A stretch of DNA of 41,273 nucleotides from a virus: positions 1 to 41,273 of IMG/VR virus record IMGVR_UViG_3300002120_000013, one strand, 5' to 3'. The position numbers and the translations under genes are program-made. Shown here piece after piece: positions 24,900 to 31,923 of the stretch. The notes beneath the pieces are model-generated. The model saw only the letters and a list, made by a program, of their open reading frames with translations, was not told the origin of the DNA and ran no database searches. Position 1 is the stretch's first letter, and each line of letters opens with the position of its first letter.

Positions 24900-25008
24900 C
24901 TTCGTCATCGCTGTGCAGAGCATGGCGCTGGCGCCACTGCCGACGCACATTCCGCCGCGCCTGCTGGAGGCGCGCGAAGCACTCTTTGGAACACACAAGA
25001 AAGGCTAG
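24763..25008 (+). CDS. Hypothetical small protein
   Basis: The product is 81 residues. ATG 24763 has GGAGTGGGGG upstream. The sequence resembles a small beta-barrel (GELVVTRNWGPALVCQVLDQ, TYMLLVADADTGECSFVIAV) with a helical end. SH3-like barrels of this sort are common in phage accessory proteins. Function not recognised. It lies 3 bases before the DUF5675 gene. Confidence 0.6.
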   Translation: MGKMDPYQPRAGELVVTRNWGPALVCQVLDQTYMLLVADADTGECSFVIAVQSMALAPLPTHIPPRLLEAREALFGTHKKG

Positions 25009-25011
25009 GGC

Positions 25012-25470
25012 ATGGAGCTAGTTCTGATCCGTCACACGCTTACGCCCTGGGCGACCATGGGCAGCCTGTACATCGCTGCCGAGTTCCAGTGCTTCACGCT
25101 CGAGGATCCCGACCGGCTTGCTGTGGGTCTTCCGAAAATTGCGGGCGAGACGGCGATTCCTGCGGGACGATATCGCGTGGTTACCACATGGTCGCCAAAG
25201 TTCAAGCGCCCGCTACCGCTGCTGCTGGAGGTGCCCGACTTCAGCGGCGTACGCATCCACCCGGGCAACATACCCCGCGATACGGCAGGCTGCATCTTGC
25301 CTGGCTACGTGCTCAAGCGCGACGCCCTGGTGCCAGGTAGCAGCCTGCCGGCCTTCCGGGACTTGGCGAAACGCATCGTAGAGGGCGAGAAGGCCGGCGA
25401 GGTGTGGCTGCTTCTGGTGGATCAGCTCGACGCCGACATGGTGGAGCGGCTGCGCGCGGAGTGGGCATGA
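25012..25470 (+). CDS. DUF5675-family protein, peptidoglycan-active candidate
   Basis: The 152-residue protein fits DUF5675. The chain shows FQCFTLEDPDR, GETAIPAGRYRVVTTWSPKF, GVRIHPGNIPRDTAGCILPG, with His, Asn, Thr and Gly-Cys at the family's conserved places. These resemble an L,D-transpeptidase-type active site in spacing, so a cell-wall role such as lysis is possible, but not proven. No signal peptide or membrane segment. It is the best lysis-enzyme candidate in the genome, since no muramidase or amidase motif is seen elsewhere. Its stop overlaps the next ATG. Confidence 0.65.
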   Translation: MELVLIRHTLTPWATMGSLYIAAEFQCFTLEDPDRLAVGLPKIAGETAIPAGRYRVVTTWSPKFKRPLPLLLEVPDFSGVRIHPGNIPRDTAGCILPGYVLKRDALVPGSSLPAFRDLAKRIVEGEKAGEVWLLLVDQLDADMVERLRAEWA

Positions 25471-25727
25471 TGTCAGGGCGTGTGGTGCGGCGGTACCGTC
25501 TCTACCGCAACTCCCGGATCGACTTGTACTGGTGGCAGAACTGGCGGGTGCATGTGCAGCGCATCTGGTCGCAGCCTTTCGCCAGTCCGATGCCGCCGAT
25601 TCATCCGGGGGTCACGCTCCTGGGCATGGCGCCCATGGGGGAGATCGAGGCGGTGCGCTTGCGGTACTGGCGGCTGCGTCTGGGCTGGCTGGAAGTGCAC
25701 GTCCGGCCTAGGGCATCACGTGCTTGA
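25467..25727 (+). CDS. Hypothetical basic small protein
   Basis: The product is 86 residues. ATG 25467 overlaps the previous stop (ATGA). The protein is rich in Arg, Trp and Tyr (YRNSRIDLYWWQNWRVHVQR) with no membrane helix. It may be nucleic-acid or wall-associated; I recognise no family. It is the last gene before a hairpin-bearing gap. Confidence 0.55.
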   Translation: MMSGRVVRRYRLYRNSRIDLYWWQNWRVHVQRIWSQPFASPMPPIHPGVTLLGMAPMGEIEAVRLRYWRLRLGWLEVHVRPRASRA

Positions 25728-25779
25728 ACGGTGGGCCAGGGAGAGCGTAGGGTGAGCTGGCGAGGGGATCAAAGAAGCA

Positions 25780-25804
25780 GGGCCGGTTTGATGAGAACCG
25801 GCCC
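25780..25804 (+). terminator. GC-rich hairpin after the early gene block (possible weak terminator)
   Basis: GGGCCGGTT (25780-25788) pairs with AACCGGCCC (25796-25804) around a 7-base loop. It follows the small basic gene and precedes the initiator gene. Only a purine-rich CAGATT follows, no U-run, so intrinsic termination would be weak. Confidence 0.4.
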
Positions 25805-25810
25805 CAGATT

Positions 25811-25836
25811 AAACCCTCCGCAAGGCATGGAGGTTT
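25811..25836 (+). promoter_or_regulatory. Hairpin hiding the ribosome site of the initiator gene
   Basis: AAACCCTCC (25811-25819) pairs with GGAGGTTT (25829-25836), one C bulged, around a 9-base loop. The GGAGG is the ribosome site of ATG 25843. A self-closed ribosome site would dampen initiator translation (inference). Confidence 0.45.
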
Positions 25837-25842
25837 CCAGCG

Positions 25843-26364
25843 ATGCAAGCCTATCGCAACCCCCCGCTCGGTGCAAGCCCCAACGGTACCCCGGCGGGCT
25901 ACCTACCGCCCGAGGGTTGGGCCTACCTGCCACATGTCGGCGCCAGGGCGCTGCTCCTGTACCAGCAGCTCCGCGGGCTGTACTGCTGGCACAACGGCAA
26001 GACCGGGGCGACTTGCTGCCGCTGGGAAGCCAGCCTAGAGGCCATGGCGGAACGCGTAGGCCTGCCAGTCAGGAGCTTGAAATGGTACCTAGCGCGGTTG
26101 ATTCGTTCCGGGTTACTGGCGGTTGAGCCACGAGGAGGACGCCGGCGAGATGGCAGCCTGTACCGGATGGTGAACAGCTACAGGCTGGAGATGTTCGCAG
26201 GGAAACAGGCAAGAACTTGCCCCATACCCGTGGAGGTGCCGACTGTGGATAACTTGCCAGCCGAGGGGCAAGAACTTGCCCCATTCCCTGATGTTCGGGG
26301 AAACGGGCAAGAACTTGCCTGTATCTCTGAATCCGGAGGATCGGATTCTGAGACTCTTTCCTAG
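25843..26364 (+). CDS. Replication initiator candidate, winged-helix type
   Basis: The product is 173 residues. A central winged-helix segment (ASLEAMAERVGLPVRSLKWY, LARLIRSGLLAVEPRGG) resembles phage replication initiators of the DnaD/lambda-O style. The N-terminus has the ALLLYQQLRGLYCW helix common before such domains. The last third is encoded by the GGCAAG-AA-CTTGCC repeats, giving GQELAPFP, GNGQELACI and ARTCPIP. A gene carrying its own iterons is the lambda-O arrangement. Therefore this is the likely origin-binding protein, with host helicase and polymerase doing the rest (inference; no polymerase or helicase loader recognised). Confidence 0.6.
   Translation: MQAYRNPPLGASPNGTPAGYLPPEGWAYLPHVGARALLLYQQLRGLYCWHNGKTGATCCRWEASLEAMAERVGLPVRSLKWYLARLIRSGLLAVEPRGGRRRDGSLYRMVNSYRLEMFAGKQARTCPIPVEVPTVDNLPAEGQELAPFPDVRGNGQELACISESGGSDSETLS
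26208..26319. repeat. Iteron cluster inside the initiator gene (candidate replication origin)
   Basis: The 14-base palindromic site GGCAAGAACTTGCC occurs at 26208-26221, 26267-26280 and 26306-26319. The middle copy extends to 8-base arms (26265-26282). A half-site AACTTGCC lies at 26251-26258. Around copies 1 and 3 the flanks also match (ATGTTCG...GGGAAAC...). A somewhat AT-richer stretch follows at 26320-26400. Repeats in the initiator gene are typical of phage origins. Confidence 0.6.
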
Positions 26365-26377
26365 GCTTGGTATTCAG

Positions 26378-27076
26378 ATGGTAAACGACCCTACCTACAA
26401 GCTGGGTTCGGTGCAGAACGAAGACCCCCCTTCCCCCCATCCGGAAACTTCGCCCACGGAGGCGCCCGACATGCGCGAGGCCATGGCCGTTTCAGAGCCG
26501 AGACCCAGCCAGACCCACACCAAGCCACAGCCCTGGGTGCCTGAAACCCCGCTCCCTCGCGTAGAGATCCCGGGGGCGTTCGGCGCGGTCGTGGCAGCTG
26601 CTATGCGAGATGCCGCTGCCCGCATGCAGGCCACGCCAACGCCCCCGGAAGAGCCACCCAGCGCCAACGGCCGCCTAGCGGTGCACCTGCACGGCAAGAT
26701 CCGCACTAGGCTCCTTGCCCTAGGTTGCCCAGAGGCCGAGATGCCCAGGGAGGCTACCCTGGCGCTCCTGTCCACGCGTCTGGCCGAGGCGAACGTTGAC
26801 CAAGTCCTCGAGGGCACCCAGGCCTACCTGGACAAGCGGCGGGCGGACCGCGGCAAGCTCGAGCCCCATGCCGTCTGCCAGGTGTTCCTGGGCGTCGTGG
26901 CTCACATGGAGCGCCTGGGACGAATCCCCGCAACGGGCATCCCCTGGCGACGCAAAGGCCCTGCCGGCCCGCCCCCCTCGGTGCCTGGCAGCAACGGGGG
27001 AATCGCTCGGGCGGCGGCAGGGCCCCACAAGACACCTGGAAGGAGTCAAAATGCCTATGCTCTGGAGAATCCGTGA
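26378..27076 (+). CDS. Hypothetical protein after the initiator gene
   Basis: From ATG 26378 the product is 232 residues; the start is uncertain. No ribosome site precedes that ATG, whereas GGAGG at 26335-26339 would suit an ATT/CTG start near 26345-26348, and the frame is open to ATG 26276 inside the initiator gene. The N-terminal ~70 residues are Pro/Thr-rich and disordered-looking. A helical core (ATLALLSTRLAEANVDQVLE, VCQVFLGVVAHMERLG) follows and a Gly/Ala-rich tail. Helicase loaders often occupy this place; I cannot confirm that here. Confidence 0.55.
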   Translation: MVNDPTYKLGSVQNEDPPSPHPETSPTEAPDMREAMAVSEPRPSQTHTKPQPWVPETPLPRVEIPGAFGAVVAAAMRDAAARMQATPTPPEEPPSANGRLAVHLHGKIRTRLLALGCPEAEMPREATLALLSTRLAEANVDQVLEGTQAYLDKRRADRGKLEPHAVCQVFLGVVAHMERLGRIPATGIPWRRKGPAGPPPSVPGSNGGIARAAAGPHKTPGRSQNAYALENP

Positions 27077-27338
27077 GTACCGCCTGAAGAGGCTGCGCAA
27101 GGGCGCGTGTGCGCCTGGGAGACTCGATACGGCATGGGTCCTGGAGGCCTGCAGAGTAGGGTATTCAGGGGTTCCCAAGCCTTGGCAAGGGGTAAAGTAC
27201 TTCCTCCTCGAAAAAGACGCGCAGGCAGCCCTAGGGCGCCTGGCGCCACTTATCCCGGCCCTCGCGGGCGAGCCCAGCGGGGCAAGCACCAACGCACAGG
27301 GGCATGCGGTCGAGGAGGTGCAGCGTGGGAAGCGGTAA
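27051..27338 (+). CDS. Hypothetical small basic protein
   Basis: The product is 95 residues. ATG 27051 has AAGGAG just upstream and overlaps the previous gene by 26 bases. It begins with a basic helix (WRIREYRLKRLRKG). A short alpha/beta region follows (AWVLEACRVGYSGVPKPWQG). No recognised family. Confidence 0.5.
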   Translation: MPMLWRIREYRLKRLRKGACAPGRLDTAWVLEACRVGYSGVPKPWQGVKYFLLEKDAQAALGRLAPLIPALAGEPSGASTNAQGHAVEEVQRGKR

Positions 27339-27516
27339 GGGCAGCATACCAAGGCGAACCGGCGTGCGTCGGGAGTCCATCTTCCTGTACGAAAGGCTGG
27401 ACAAGCAGGGCGATTTCGCCTGGATTGCCTCTCTTCGGGCACAGAAACGGCGGCATCTTTGGCGCAAGAACGACCACCACGACTACACGAGACGGCGCAG
27501 AAACCTATGGCCATGA
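27325..27516 (+). CDS. Hypothetical small basic protein
   Basis: The product is 63 residues. GTG 27325 sits 6 bases after GAGGAGG and overlaps the previous gene by 14 bases. Highly basic, with a QGDFAWIASLRAQKRRH core. It is probably nucleic-acid binding, family unknown. Confidence 0.45.
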   Translation: MGSGKGSIPRRTGVRRESIFLYERLDKQGDFAWIASLRAQKRRHLWRKNDHHDYTRRRRNLWP

Positions 27517-27695
27517 GCCAGCTACACATCACCTGGGGCCCAAGTGAATGGCGGCGCCGGCGGCTTGTCCGCTGGCGGTTCTGTTCGCACTGCCGCAAGT
27601 GGCGTAGGCATCGCCTGGTGTGGGGGTATCAGGACTGGTACGACCCGATGCCGCGCGCGGAATGCTTGCGGTGTGGGCACCGGCGAGCGTGGTGA
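27513..27695 (+). CDS. Zinc-ribbon small protein
   Basis: The product is 60 residues. ATG 27513 overlaps the previous stop (ATGA), preferred to ATG 27507. Two cysteine pairs (CSHCRKW and CLRCGH), Arg- and Trp-rich, indicate a zinc ribbon. Role unknown; possibly nucleic-acid binding. Confidence 0.5.
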   Translation: MSQLHITWGPSEWRRRRLVRWRFCSHCRKWRRHRLVWGYQDWYDPMPRAECLRCGHRRAW

Positions 27696-27822
27696 ATCTG
27701 CGCTTGACTTGGCTGCCACGGATGCGGCACATAGGCGCCAGCATGGGCTTGGGCGGGTTGCCTTGCATCTGGAGCCGGAGGGCTAAGGGTTACCGCTCGC
27801 AAGGACCCGCCCATGCATAGGG

Positions 27823-27879
27823 GCCGGCGCGGTTCTTGATACCCTGTGTCCAGGCAAGCGCGATCTGGACCGCGCCGGC
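27823..27879 (+). promoter_or_regulatory. Strong hairpin in a 200-base non-coding gap upstream of the terminase block
   Basis: GCCGGCGCGGT (27823-27833) pairs perfectly with ACCGCGCCGGC (27869-27879), two further base pairs inside, ahead of an AAGGAG site for the gene at 27896. The rest of the gap 27696-27895 has no convincing gene; TTGACT at 27704-27710 lacks a good -10. It may be a leader structure or part of a packaging site, given that terS follows 400 bases later (inference). Confidence 0.4.
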
Positions 27880-27895
27880 TGAGCAAGGAGTCCCG

Positions 27896-28126
27896 ATGAT
27901 CCAAGACACCATCAGCAATGATCCCGAGGGGCGGCGCACAGTTGTCGAGATTCTTGTGGGGGACAGCGCCAACGGGTTAGCGAAAGCGGTTAATGAGGCT
28001 CTAGGAGAGGGTTTGGACATCCTCCCAAACACTTACCATGTGGTCAACCTAGGCACCGAGCTTGTGCACTTTGTATGGCTGGTCCGTTACGTGGAGTGGG
28101 AACAAGATGCCGAACCGCCCCGATAG
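27896..28126 (+). CDS. Hypothetical small protein
   Basis: The product is 76 residues. ATG 27896 with AAGGAG 5 bases upstream. A compact alpha/beta chain (RRTVVEILVGDSANGLAKAV; VVNLGTELVHFVWLVRYVEW). No known family recognised. It overlaps the next gene by 20 bases. Confidence 0.55.
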   Translation: MIQDTISNDPEGRRTVVEILVGDSANGLAKAVNEALGEGLDILPNTYHVVNLGTELVHFVWLVRYVEWEQDAEPPR

Positions 28127-28295
28127 GCCGCGCATCCTTACACCGCGCGAGCACAAGTGCCCCGAGTGCGACGAGTTGTGCACCTGCATGCGCGGCAACC
28201 ACTGGGGCGAGCAGAACTGCGAATGCGACTGCACGGACCAGCTACATACCGATCCAGGCTACGAGGGCCACCACGACAACCCCTACACGGAGTAG
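28107..28295 (+). CDS. Small Cys-rich protein
   Basis: The product is 62 residues, starting at ATG 28107. Dense cysteines (KCPECDELCTC, NCECDC) and His suggest one or two metal sites. Acidic C-terminus. It lies 3 bases before terS. Function unknown. Confidence 0.5.
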   Translation: MPNRPDRPRILTPREHKCPECDELCTCMRGNHWGEQNCECDCTDQLHTDPGYEGHHDNPYTE

Positions 28296-28298
28296 CCC

Positions 28299-28883
28299 GT
28301 GCCGCGCCAAAGGAAGAAGAAGCCCACCGCTGACGACCCAGCGCTCCGCCGCTCGTACCTGGAGACCTACGCGGCGCGCGATGTGCGCAAGCGCCTCTCT
28401 CGCCTCAACCGCTCGCTTGGCATTCGGCAGGAGACCGTTGACCGCTGGTTGAGCGATCCCGACTTTGTGTCCGAGCTCCGGCGCATCGACGAGCGCCGCA
28501 TGGAGTCGGCCTTGATGGCGGCCACGACGCTTTGGCCGCGTATCCTCGAGGAGCAGGCAGCCATCGCTGCCGGCCAGCTCGAGGAGCTGCCCGACATGAC
28601 CGATTGCACGCCCGCGCAAGTCCAGTTCCTGCGCCAGTCCTACGTGGCCCGTGCCGCCAAGCGCGTCGTCATGAGCACGCGCGCCGCTGAGCTTGTGGCC
28701 AAGGTCATTGGCGCCATCAAGCCGCAGCCTTACGTGCAGCTCTACACCGAGAACGTCGAGCGCTTCGGCGGGCTGCCCACCGACCCCGAGGAGCTGGTCA
28801 AGGAGAACGACCGCATGGACGAGGTGCTGCGCCGTGCGCGCGAGCGGTACGCCAAGAAACAGCCGGAAACGACAACGCAATGA
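28299..28883 (+). CDS. Terminase small subunit candidate
   Basis: The product is 194 residues starting with GTG 28299. The N-terminus is basic (PRQRKKKPTADDP), and the first third contains a helix-turn-helix-like region (LNRSLGIRQETVDRWLSDPD) typical of TerS DNA recognition. Helices for oligomerisation (VAKVIGAIKPQPYVQLYTEN onward) follow. It is 1.1 kb upstream of terL in the same direction. TerS families diverge strongly, so the call rests on the HTH, size and position. The ending overlaps the next gene (ATGA). Confidence 0.6.
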   Translation: MPRQRKKKPTADDPALRRSYLETYAARDVRKRLSRLNRSLGIRQETVDRWLSDPDFVSELRRIDERRMESALMAATTLWPRILEEQAAIAAGQLEELPDMTDCTPAQVQFLRQSYVARAAKRVVMSTRAAELVAKVIGAIKPQPYVQLYTENVERFGGLPTDPEELVKENDRMDEVLRRARERYAKKQPETTTQ

Positions 28884-29245
28884 GTACACCGGTTCCACAG
28901 ATAGATCCCGTATCCTCTTTCTTGTATTGCCCACGTTGCGGAAACGATTGGGGCTGCTGTTTACACCACGGACGCGTTACTATCATAAATCGCATCCAAG
29001 AGGATGGGGATGGCTGGAAGATCACAGTTATAGGCGGTTTGTCAAAATGCGAGCGCGTATCCTCTGAGGAGATTGATGGACGCCGCGATGTGATGTATAT
29101 TGAGTTCCGTTGCGAAAACTGTTCAGGGTCGAGCCTAGAGCCAACTTGCAAGCTGCGAATCATGCAGCACAAGGGGGCAACGTACTTAGAATGGCAACTT
29201 CTGGAGTTGCCTGCATTGCAACAGGAAGACGAAGTGCCGCAATGA
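28880..29245 (+). CDS. Zinc-binding hypothetical protein
   Basis: The product is 121 residues, ATG 28880 overlapping terS. Two cysteine pairs (YCPRCGNDWGCC and RCENCSG) frame a beta-rich core (ITVIGGLSKCERV). Its DNA looks more AT-rich than its neighbours, so it may be a later insertion between the terminase genes. Function not recognised. Confidence 0.55.
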   Translation: MSTPVPQIDPVSSFLYCPRCGNDWGCCLHHGRVTIINRIQEDGDGWKITVIGGLSKCERVSSEEIDGRRDVMYIEFRCENCSGSSLEPTCKLRIMQHKGATYLEWQLLELPALQQEDEVPQ

Positions 29246-29424
29246 TCCCACAGCTGGGCATGACACTTACTGGGAAGGTCGTCCACGCCATGAAACCGGG
29301 CTGGGGCGGCCGAACCTATTGCGGCGTCAGAATCGTCGACATTCCTGGAGAGAGCCATGCCTCGAGCCAAGCCGAATTGTCTGCGGTATCTCTACGGGAT
29401 GGCGTGGTCGTCAATGCCGCATAG
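29242..29424 (+). CDS. Small hypothetical protein
   Basis: The product is 60 residues, coupled by ATGA to the previous gene. TGKVVHAMKPGWGGRTYCGV is a short beta-type segment. A second frame with a better ribosome site overlaps it (29357-29500), so only one of the two may be used. Confidence 0.4.
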   Translation: MIPQLGMTLTGKVVHAMKPGWGGRTYCGVRIVDIPGESHASSQAELSAVSLRDGVVVNAA

Positions 29425-29500
29425 CCAGCCAAGGGCAAGCACTGCATGGAGGAGTTGGGTGCGGGATGCGGGCAAACGCTACGCCAGGCGGCAACCATGA
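29357..29500 (+). CDS. Alternative overlapping small ORF
   Basis: ATG 29357 lies directly after GGAGAGAGCC and gives 47 basic residues (AKPNCLRYLYG; WRSWVRDAGKRYARRQ), ending at a TGA that overlaps ATG 29497 of the next frame. The ribosome site and coupling favour it; its length and overlap with the 29242 gene weaken it. Confidence 0.3.
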   Translation: MPRAKPNCLRYLYGMAWSSMPHSQPRASTAWRSWVRDAGKRYARRQP

Positions 29501-29808
29501 TAGCCAGCGCGCAACAAGTCTTTCTGCAGCTGCTCGACAAACGGCCCAGCATGACCCTGGACCAGTGGCTGTTGCTTGGAGTCGTAGTCTCCGCGGGGCT
29601 CATTGCCCTGGTTGGGATTGCCTGGTCCCGCCAGCATGAGCGTTGGCAGCGCGAGACCGAATTAGAGCTCAAGAGCCTAAGCCGCTTGGTGGAGTTCATC
29701 GAGATGGAGTGCAGAGCACTCAAGAACGCCATGCTGCACCAGGGCATCATGCCGGGCATGCGGTTTACGCCGCGCAACAAGACCGAGGACAAGAAGGAGC
29801 ACTGCTGA
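29446..29808 (+). CDS. Single-pass membrane protein with coiled coil
   Basis: The product is 120 residues from ATG 29446 (103 from ATG 29497, which has AGGCGG upstream). One membrane helix (LLLGVVVSAGLIALVGIAWS) is followed by a charged coiled coil (WQRETELELKSLSRLVEFIE). The layout is that of the membrane protein at 17321, but without sequence likeness. It could be lysis-related or a host-membrane protein; no family match. Confidence 0.5.
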   Translation: MEELGAGCGQTLRQAATMIASAQQVFLQLLDKRPSMTLDQWLLLGVVVSAGLIALVGIAWSRQHERWQRETELELKSLSRLVEFIEMECRALKNAMLHQGIMPGMRFTPRNKTEDKKEHC

Positions 29809-30023
29809 TGTATGCCGGCCCCGAACAGCTCCGCCAATGCCCGAAGTGCCAGAGTCGGCAGGTCAACGTGACATATCATGTGGACTTAAGATGTGAATGC
29901 CCACCACCCGCCAGAGAGGCTGGCACATTACCGGAACATCTTGCCATCCGCTGTGAGTGTGGTTACCGCTGGGCACGCGCTACTCTTGACAGTTCTGGCA
30001 CATGGCAGAAATCATCCCCATAG
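29808..30023 (+). CDS. Zinc-ribbon small protein before terL
   Basis: The product is 71 residues. ATG 29808 shares a base with the previous stop and has AAGGAG upstream. CPKCQS, RCECPPP and RCECGYRW give two metal-binding pairs. It overlaps terL by 22 bases. Function unknown. Confidence 0.5.
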   Translation: MYAGPEQLRQCPKCQSRQVNVTYHVDLRCECPPPAREAGTLPEHLAIRCECGYRWARATLDSSGTWQKSSP

Positions 30024-31573
30024 ACGACTTCCGCACTGCAGCCATGCAAGAGTACGATACGCTGCGCCGGCGTGGGCGCATGCATCGCTACGCGATCTCC
30101 GAGCTGGCACAAGCCGATGTGAACGTCTTCGCCGAGCACTGTTTCGCCATTCATCAACAGCCTATCCACGTGCGGTGGCACGAGGAATGTGACGCGCATC
30201 CGTTCCTGGTCTTTTGGTCTCCGCCCGAGCATGGCAAGACCTTCCAGCTAGGCTTTGTGCGCCTCATGTGGGAACTCGGCAACTATCCCACACGCAGCTT
30301 TGCGCACCTTGGATCCGGCCCGGATATCCCCGAAGCGAGCCTGCAGCAGGTTGCACAACACATCGTCAAGAACGACCGCGTGCGTGAGGTCTTCCCCAGC
30401 CTGCGCGTGGCGCGTGTGGGCCGCACCCCCACGCACATCTTCGGCATCTGGATCGAGCGCCCCGCAGGGCACATTGACCGCGACCCGACAGTGATCGCTA
30501 CCGGCATTCTCAAACAGATCGTGGGCCGGCGCCTCGATGGCGTGTTGCTTGACGACATACACGACACGGACAACACCTACACGCGTGCAGCGCGCGAGAA
30601 GGTCAAGCAGCGCATAGACGATGAGGTTCTATCCCGCGTCAGTGCTGAGGGTTGGATCCGGTCCATTGGCCACCCATGGACGAAGGACGACGCAGGCCAC
30701 TGGCTAGCGGCGAAGGAAGGCTGGCAACACAGGCGCTACGATGTGGAGTGCGACCTGGAAGGGCGGCCGGGGCCGCCAGCGGCGTTGTGGCCCGAGGCTT
30801 GGCGCGACCCGCGCAGCGGTGTGCTACGCGGCTGGCCCTGGGAGCGCATACAGGCCAAGAAGGCCTCGACCGACCACCTAACTTGGTGGCGCATGTGGAA
30901 GTGCCGGACGCCCCAGGAAGAGATGGAGCTTTTCCCGCTGTCGCTCATCCGGCGCGCCCTCGAGCGCGGCAAGGGCTTGCAGCTTGCGCGTCCCTGTCCA
31001 GAAGGCCAGCTCGCGGCCAGTGGTATCGACCTGGCCACTGGCGATGGCCATGACCTGACCGTCATCACAACGGGCTACATGGCTGGCGGGGTACGCCACG
31101 TGCTCGATATACGCGGCGGCCTGTGGGACGATGCCAAGATGTACCACGAGCTGCGCGAGCTGGTGCGGCTGTATCCCCGTCATGGAGGGTTCCTGATCGA
31201 GGACAATGGCATGCAGAGACTGGTCGTCCGCACGCTCAGGCGCGCGGAAGTCATGCGTGCCTATGGCTGGACGGACGAGGACTTGAACCGCACACGTGTA
31301 CTAGGGTTCACGACGACCGCCAAGCGCAAGATCGACCCGCACCTGGGCATCAAGAGCCTGGTGCTGGACCTCCAGACAGACCAGCTGGCTCTGCCCAGCG
31401 ATGAGAGGGCCCATGCTTGGCGCCAGGTCGATCAGCTGGTCCAGGGCATGCAAGCCTATGACCCGAACGAGCCGACAAAGCACACGAGCGACTACCTGAT
31501 GAGTTACTGGCTGGCCTGCGAGATGATGCGCCGACTGGGTCAGGAGGGCGCGAAACGCCTTGGCCTCAGTTGA
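30002..31573 (+). CDS. terL: Terminase large subunit
   Basis: The 523-residue motor-nuclease packages DNA. The ATPase half has a deviant Walker A SPPEHGKT (73-80) and Walker B GVLLDDIHD (D184/D185). The nuclease half has three acidic residues in the RNase H-like arrangement: D343 in GIDLATGDG, D401 in FLIEDNGMQ and D497 in HTSDYLMSY. It is full length for the family. It lies after terS and overlaps a zinc-ribbon gene. The portal is unusually far away (~5.8 kb), with an accessory cassette between. Confidence 0.9.
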   Translation: MAEIIPIDDFRTAAMQEYDTLRRRGRMHRYAISELAQADVNVFAEHCFAIHQQPIHVRWHEECDAHPFLVFWSPPEHGKTFQLGFVRLMWELGNYPTRSFAHLGSGPDIPEASLQQVAQHIVKNDRVREVFPSLRVARVGRTPTHIFGIWIERPAGHIDRDPTVIATGILKQIVGRRLDGVLLDDIHDTDNTYTRAAREKVKQRIDDEVLSRVSAEGWIRSIGHPWTKDDAGHWLAAKEGWQHRRYDVECDLEGRPGPPAALWPEAWRDPRSGVLRGWPWERIQAKKASTDHLTWWRMWKCRTPQEEMELFPLSLIRRALERGKGLQLARPCPEGQLAASGIDLATGDGHDLTVITTGYMAGGVRHVLDIRGGLWDDAKMYHELRELVRLYPRHGGFLIEDNGMQRLVVRTLRRAEVMRAYGWTDEDLNRTRVLGFTTTAKRKIDPHLGIKSLVLDLQTDQLALPSDERAHAWRQVDQLVQGMQAYDPNEPTKHTSDYLMSYWLACEMMRRLGQEGAKRLGLS

Positions 31574-31707
31574 GGATATGCAGTAGGGTGCCCCGCATGT
31601 GGTCGGTCGTCGTCGTCCTGACTGCTGCCACATTGGCCTGTATGTTGCCGATGCTCTGGCATGGTGCCGCGAGGGGTGGGAGTGTGAGGAGACAGGAGGA
31701 GGCAGCC

Positions 31708-31923
31708 ATGCGAACCTGCAAGCGCTGCAGCCGGCCCCAGGGCGAGCCGCCGCGCGTGCTCAATCACAAGCAAGCCTTGGTGCTCTTGCTCTGCACGTGC
31801 CACTACGACGAGGCCCGCGCAGTAGACCTGCTCTTGCTGCAGGTCGTCGGCAACCCCATCCATCGCGGATGCGATTCTCCCGAGTGCAGGCTCTGCAAAG
31901 AGGACTTGCGCTATGTCACATGA
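31708..31923 (+). CDS. Small Cys-rich protein (start ambiguous)
   Basis: From ATG 31708, behind AGGAGGAGG, the product is 71 residues with CKRCSRP, CTCHYDE and CDSPECRLC, metal-binding spacing. The frame is also open upstream to ATG 31597 (AGGGTG site), which would add a hydrophobic, signal-like N-terminus (VVVVLTAATLACMLPMLW). The stronger site favours the short form; both may be used. It opens the accessory cassette. Function unknown. Confidence 0.5.
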   Translation: MRTCKRCSRPQGEPPRVLNHKQALVLLLCTCHYDEARAVDLLLLQVVGNPIHRGCDSPECRLCKEDLRYVT

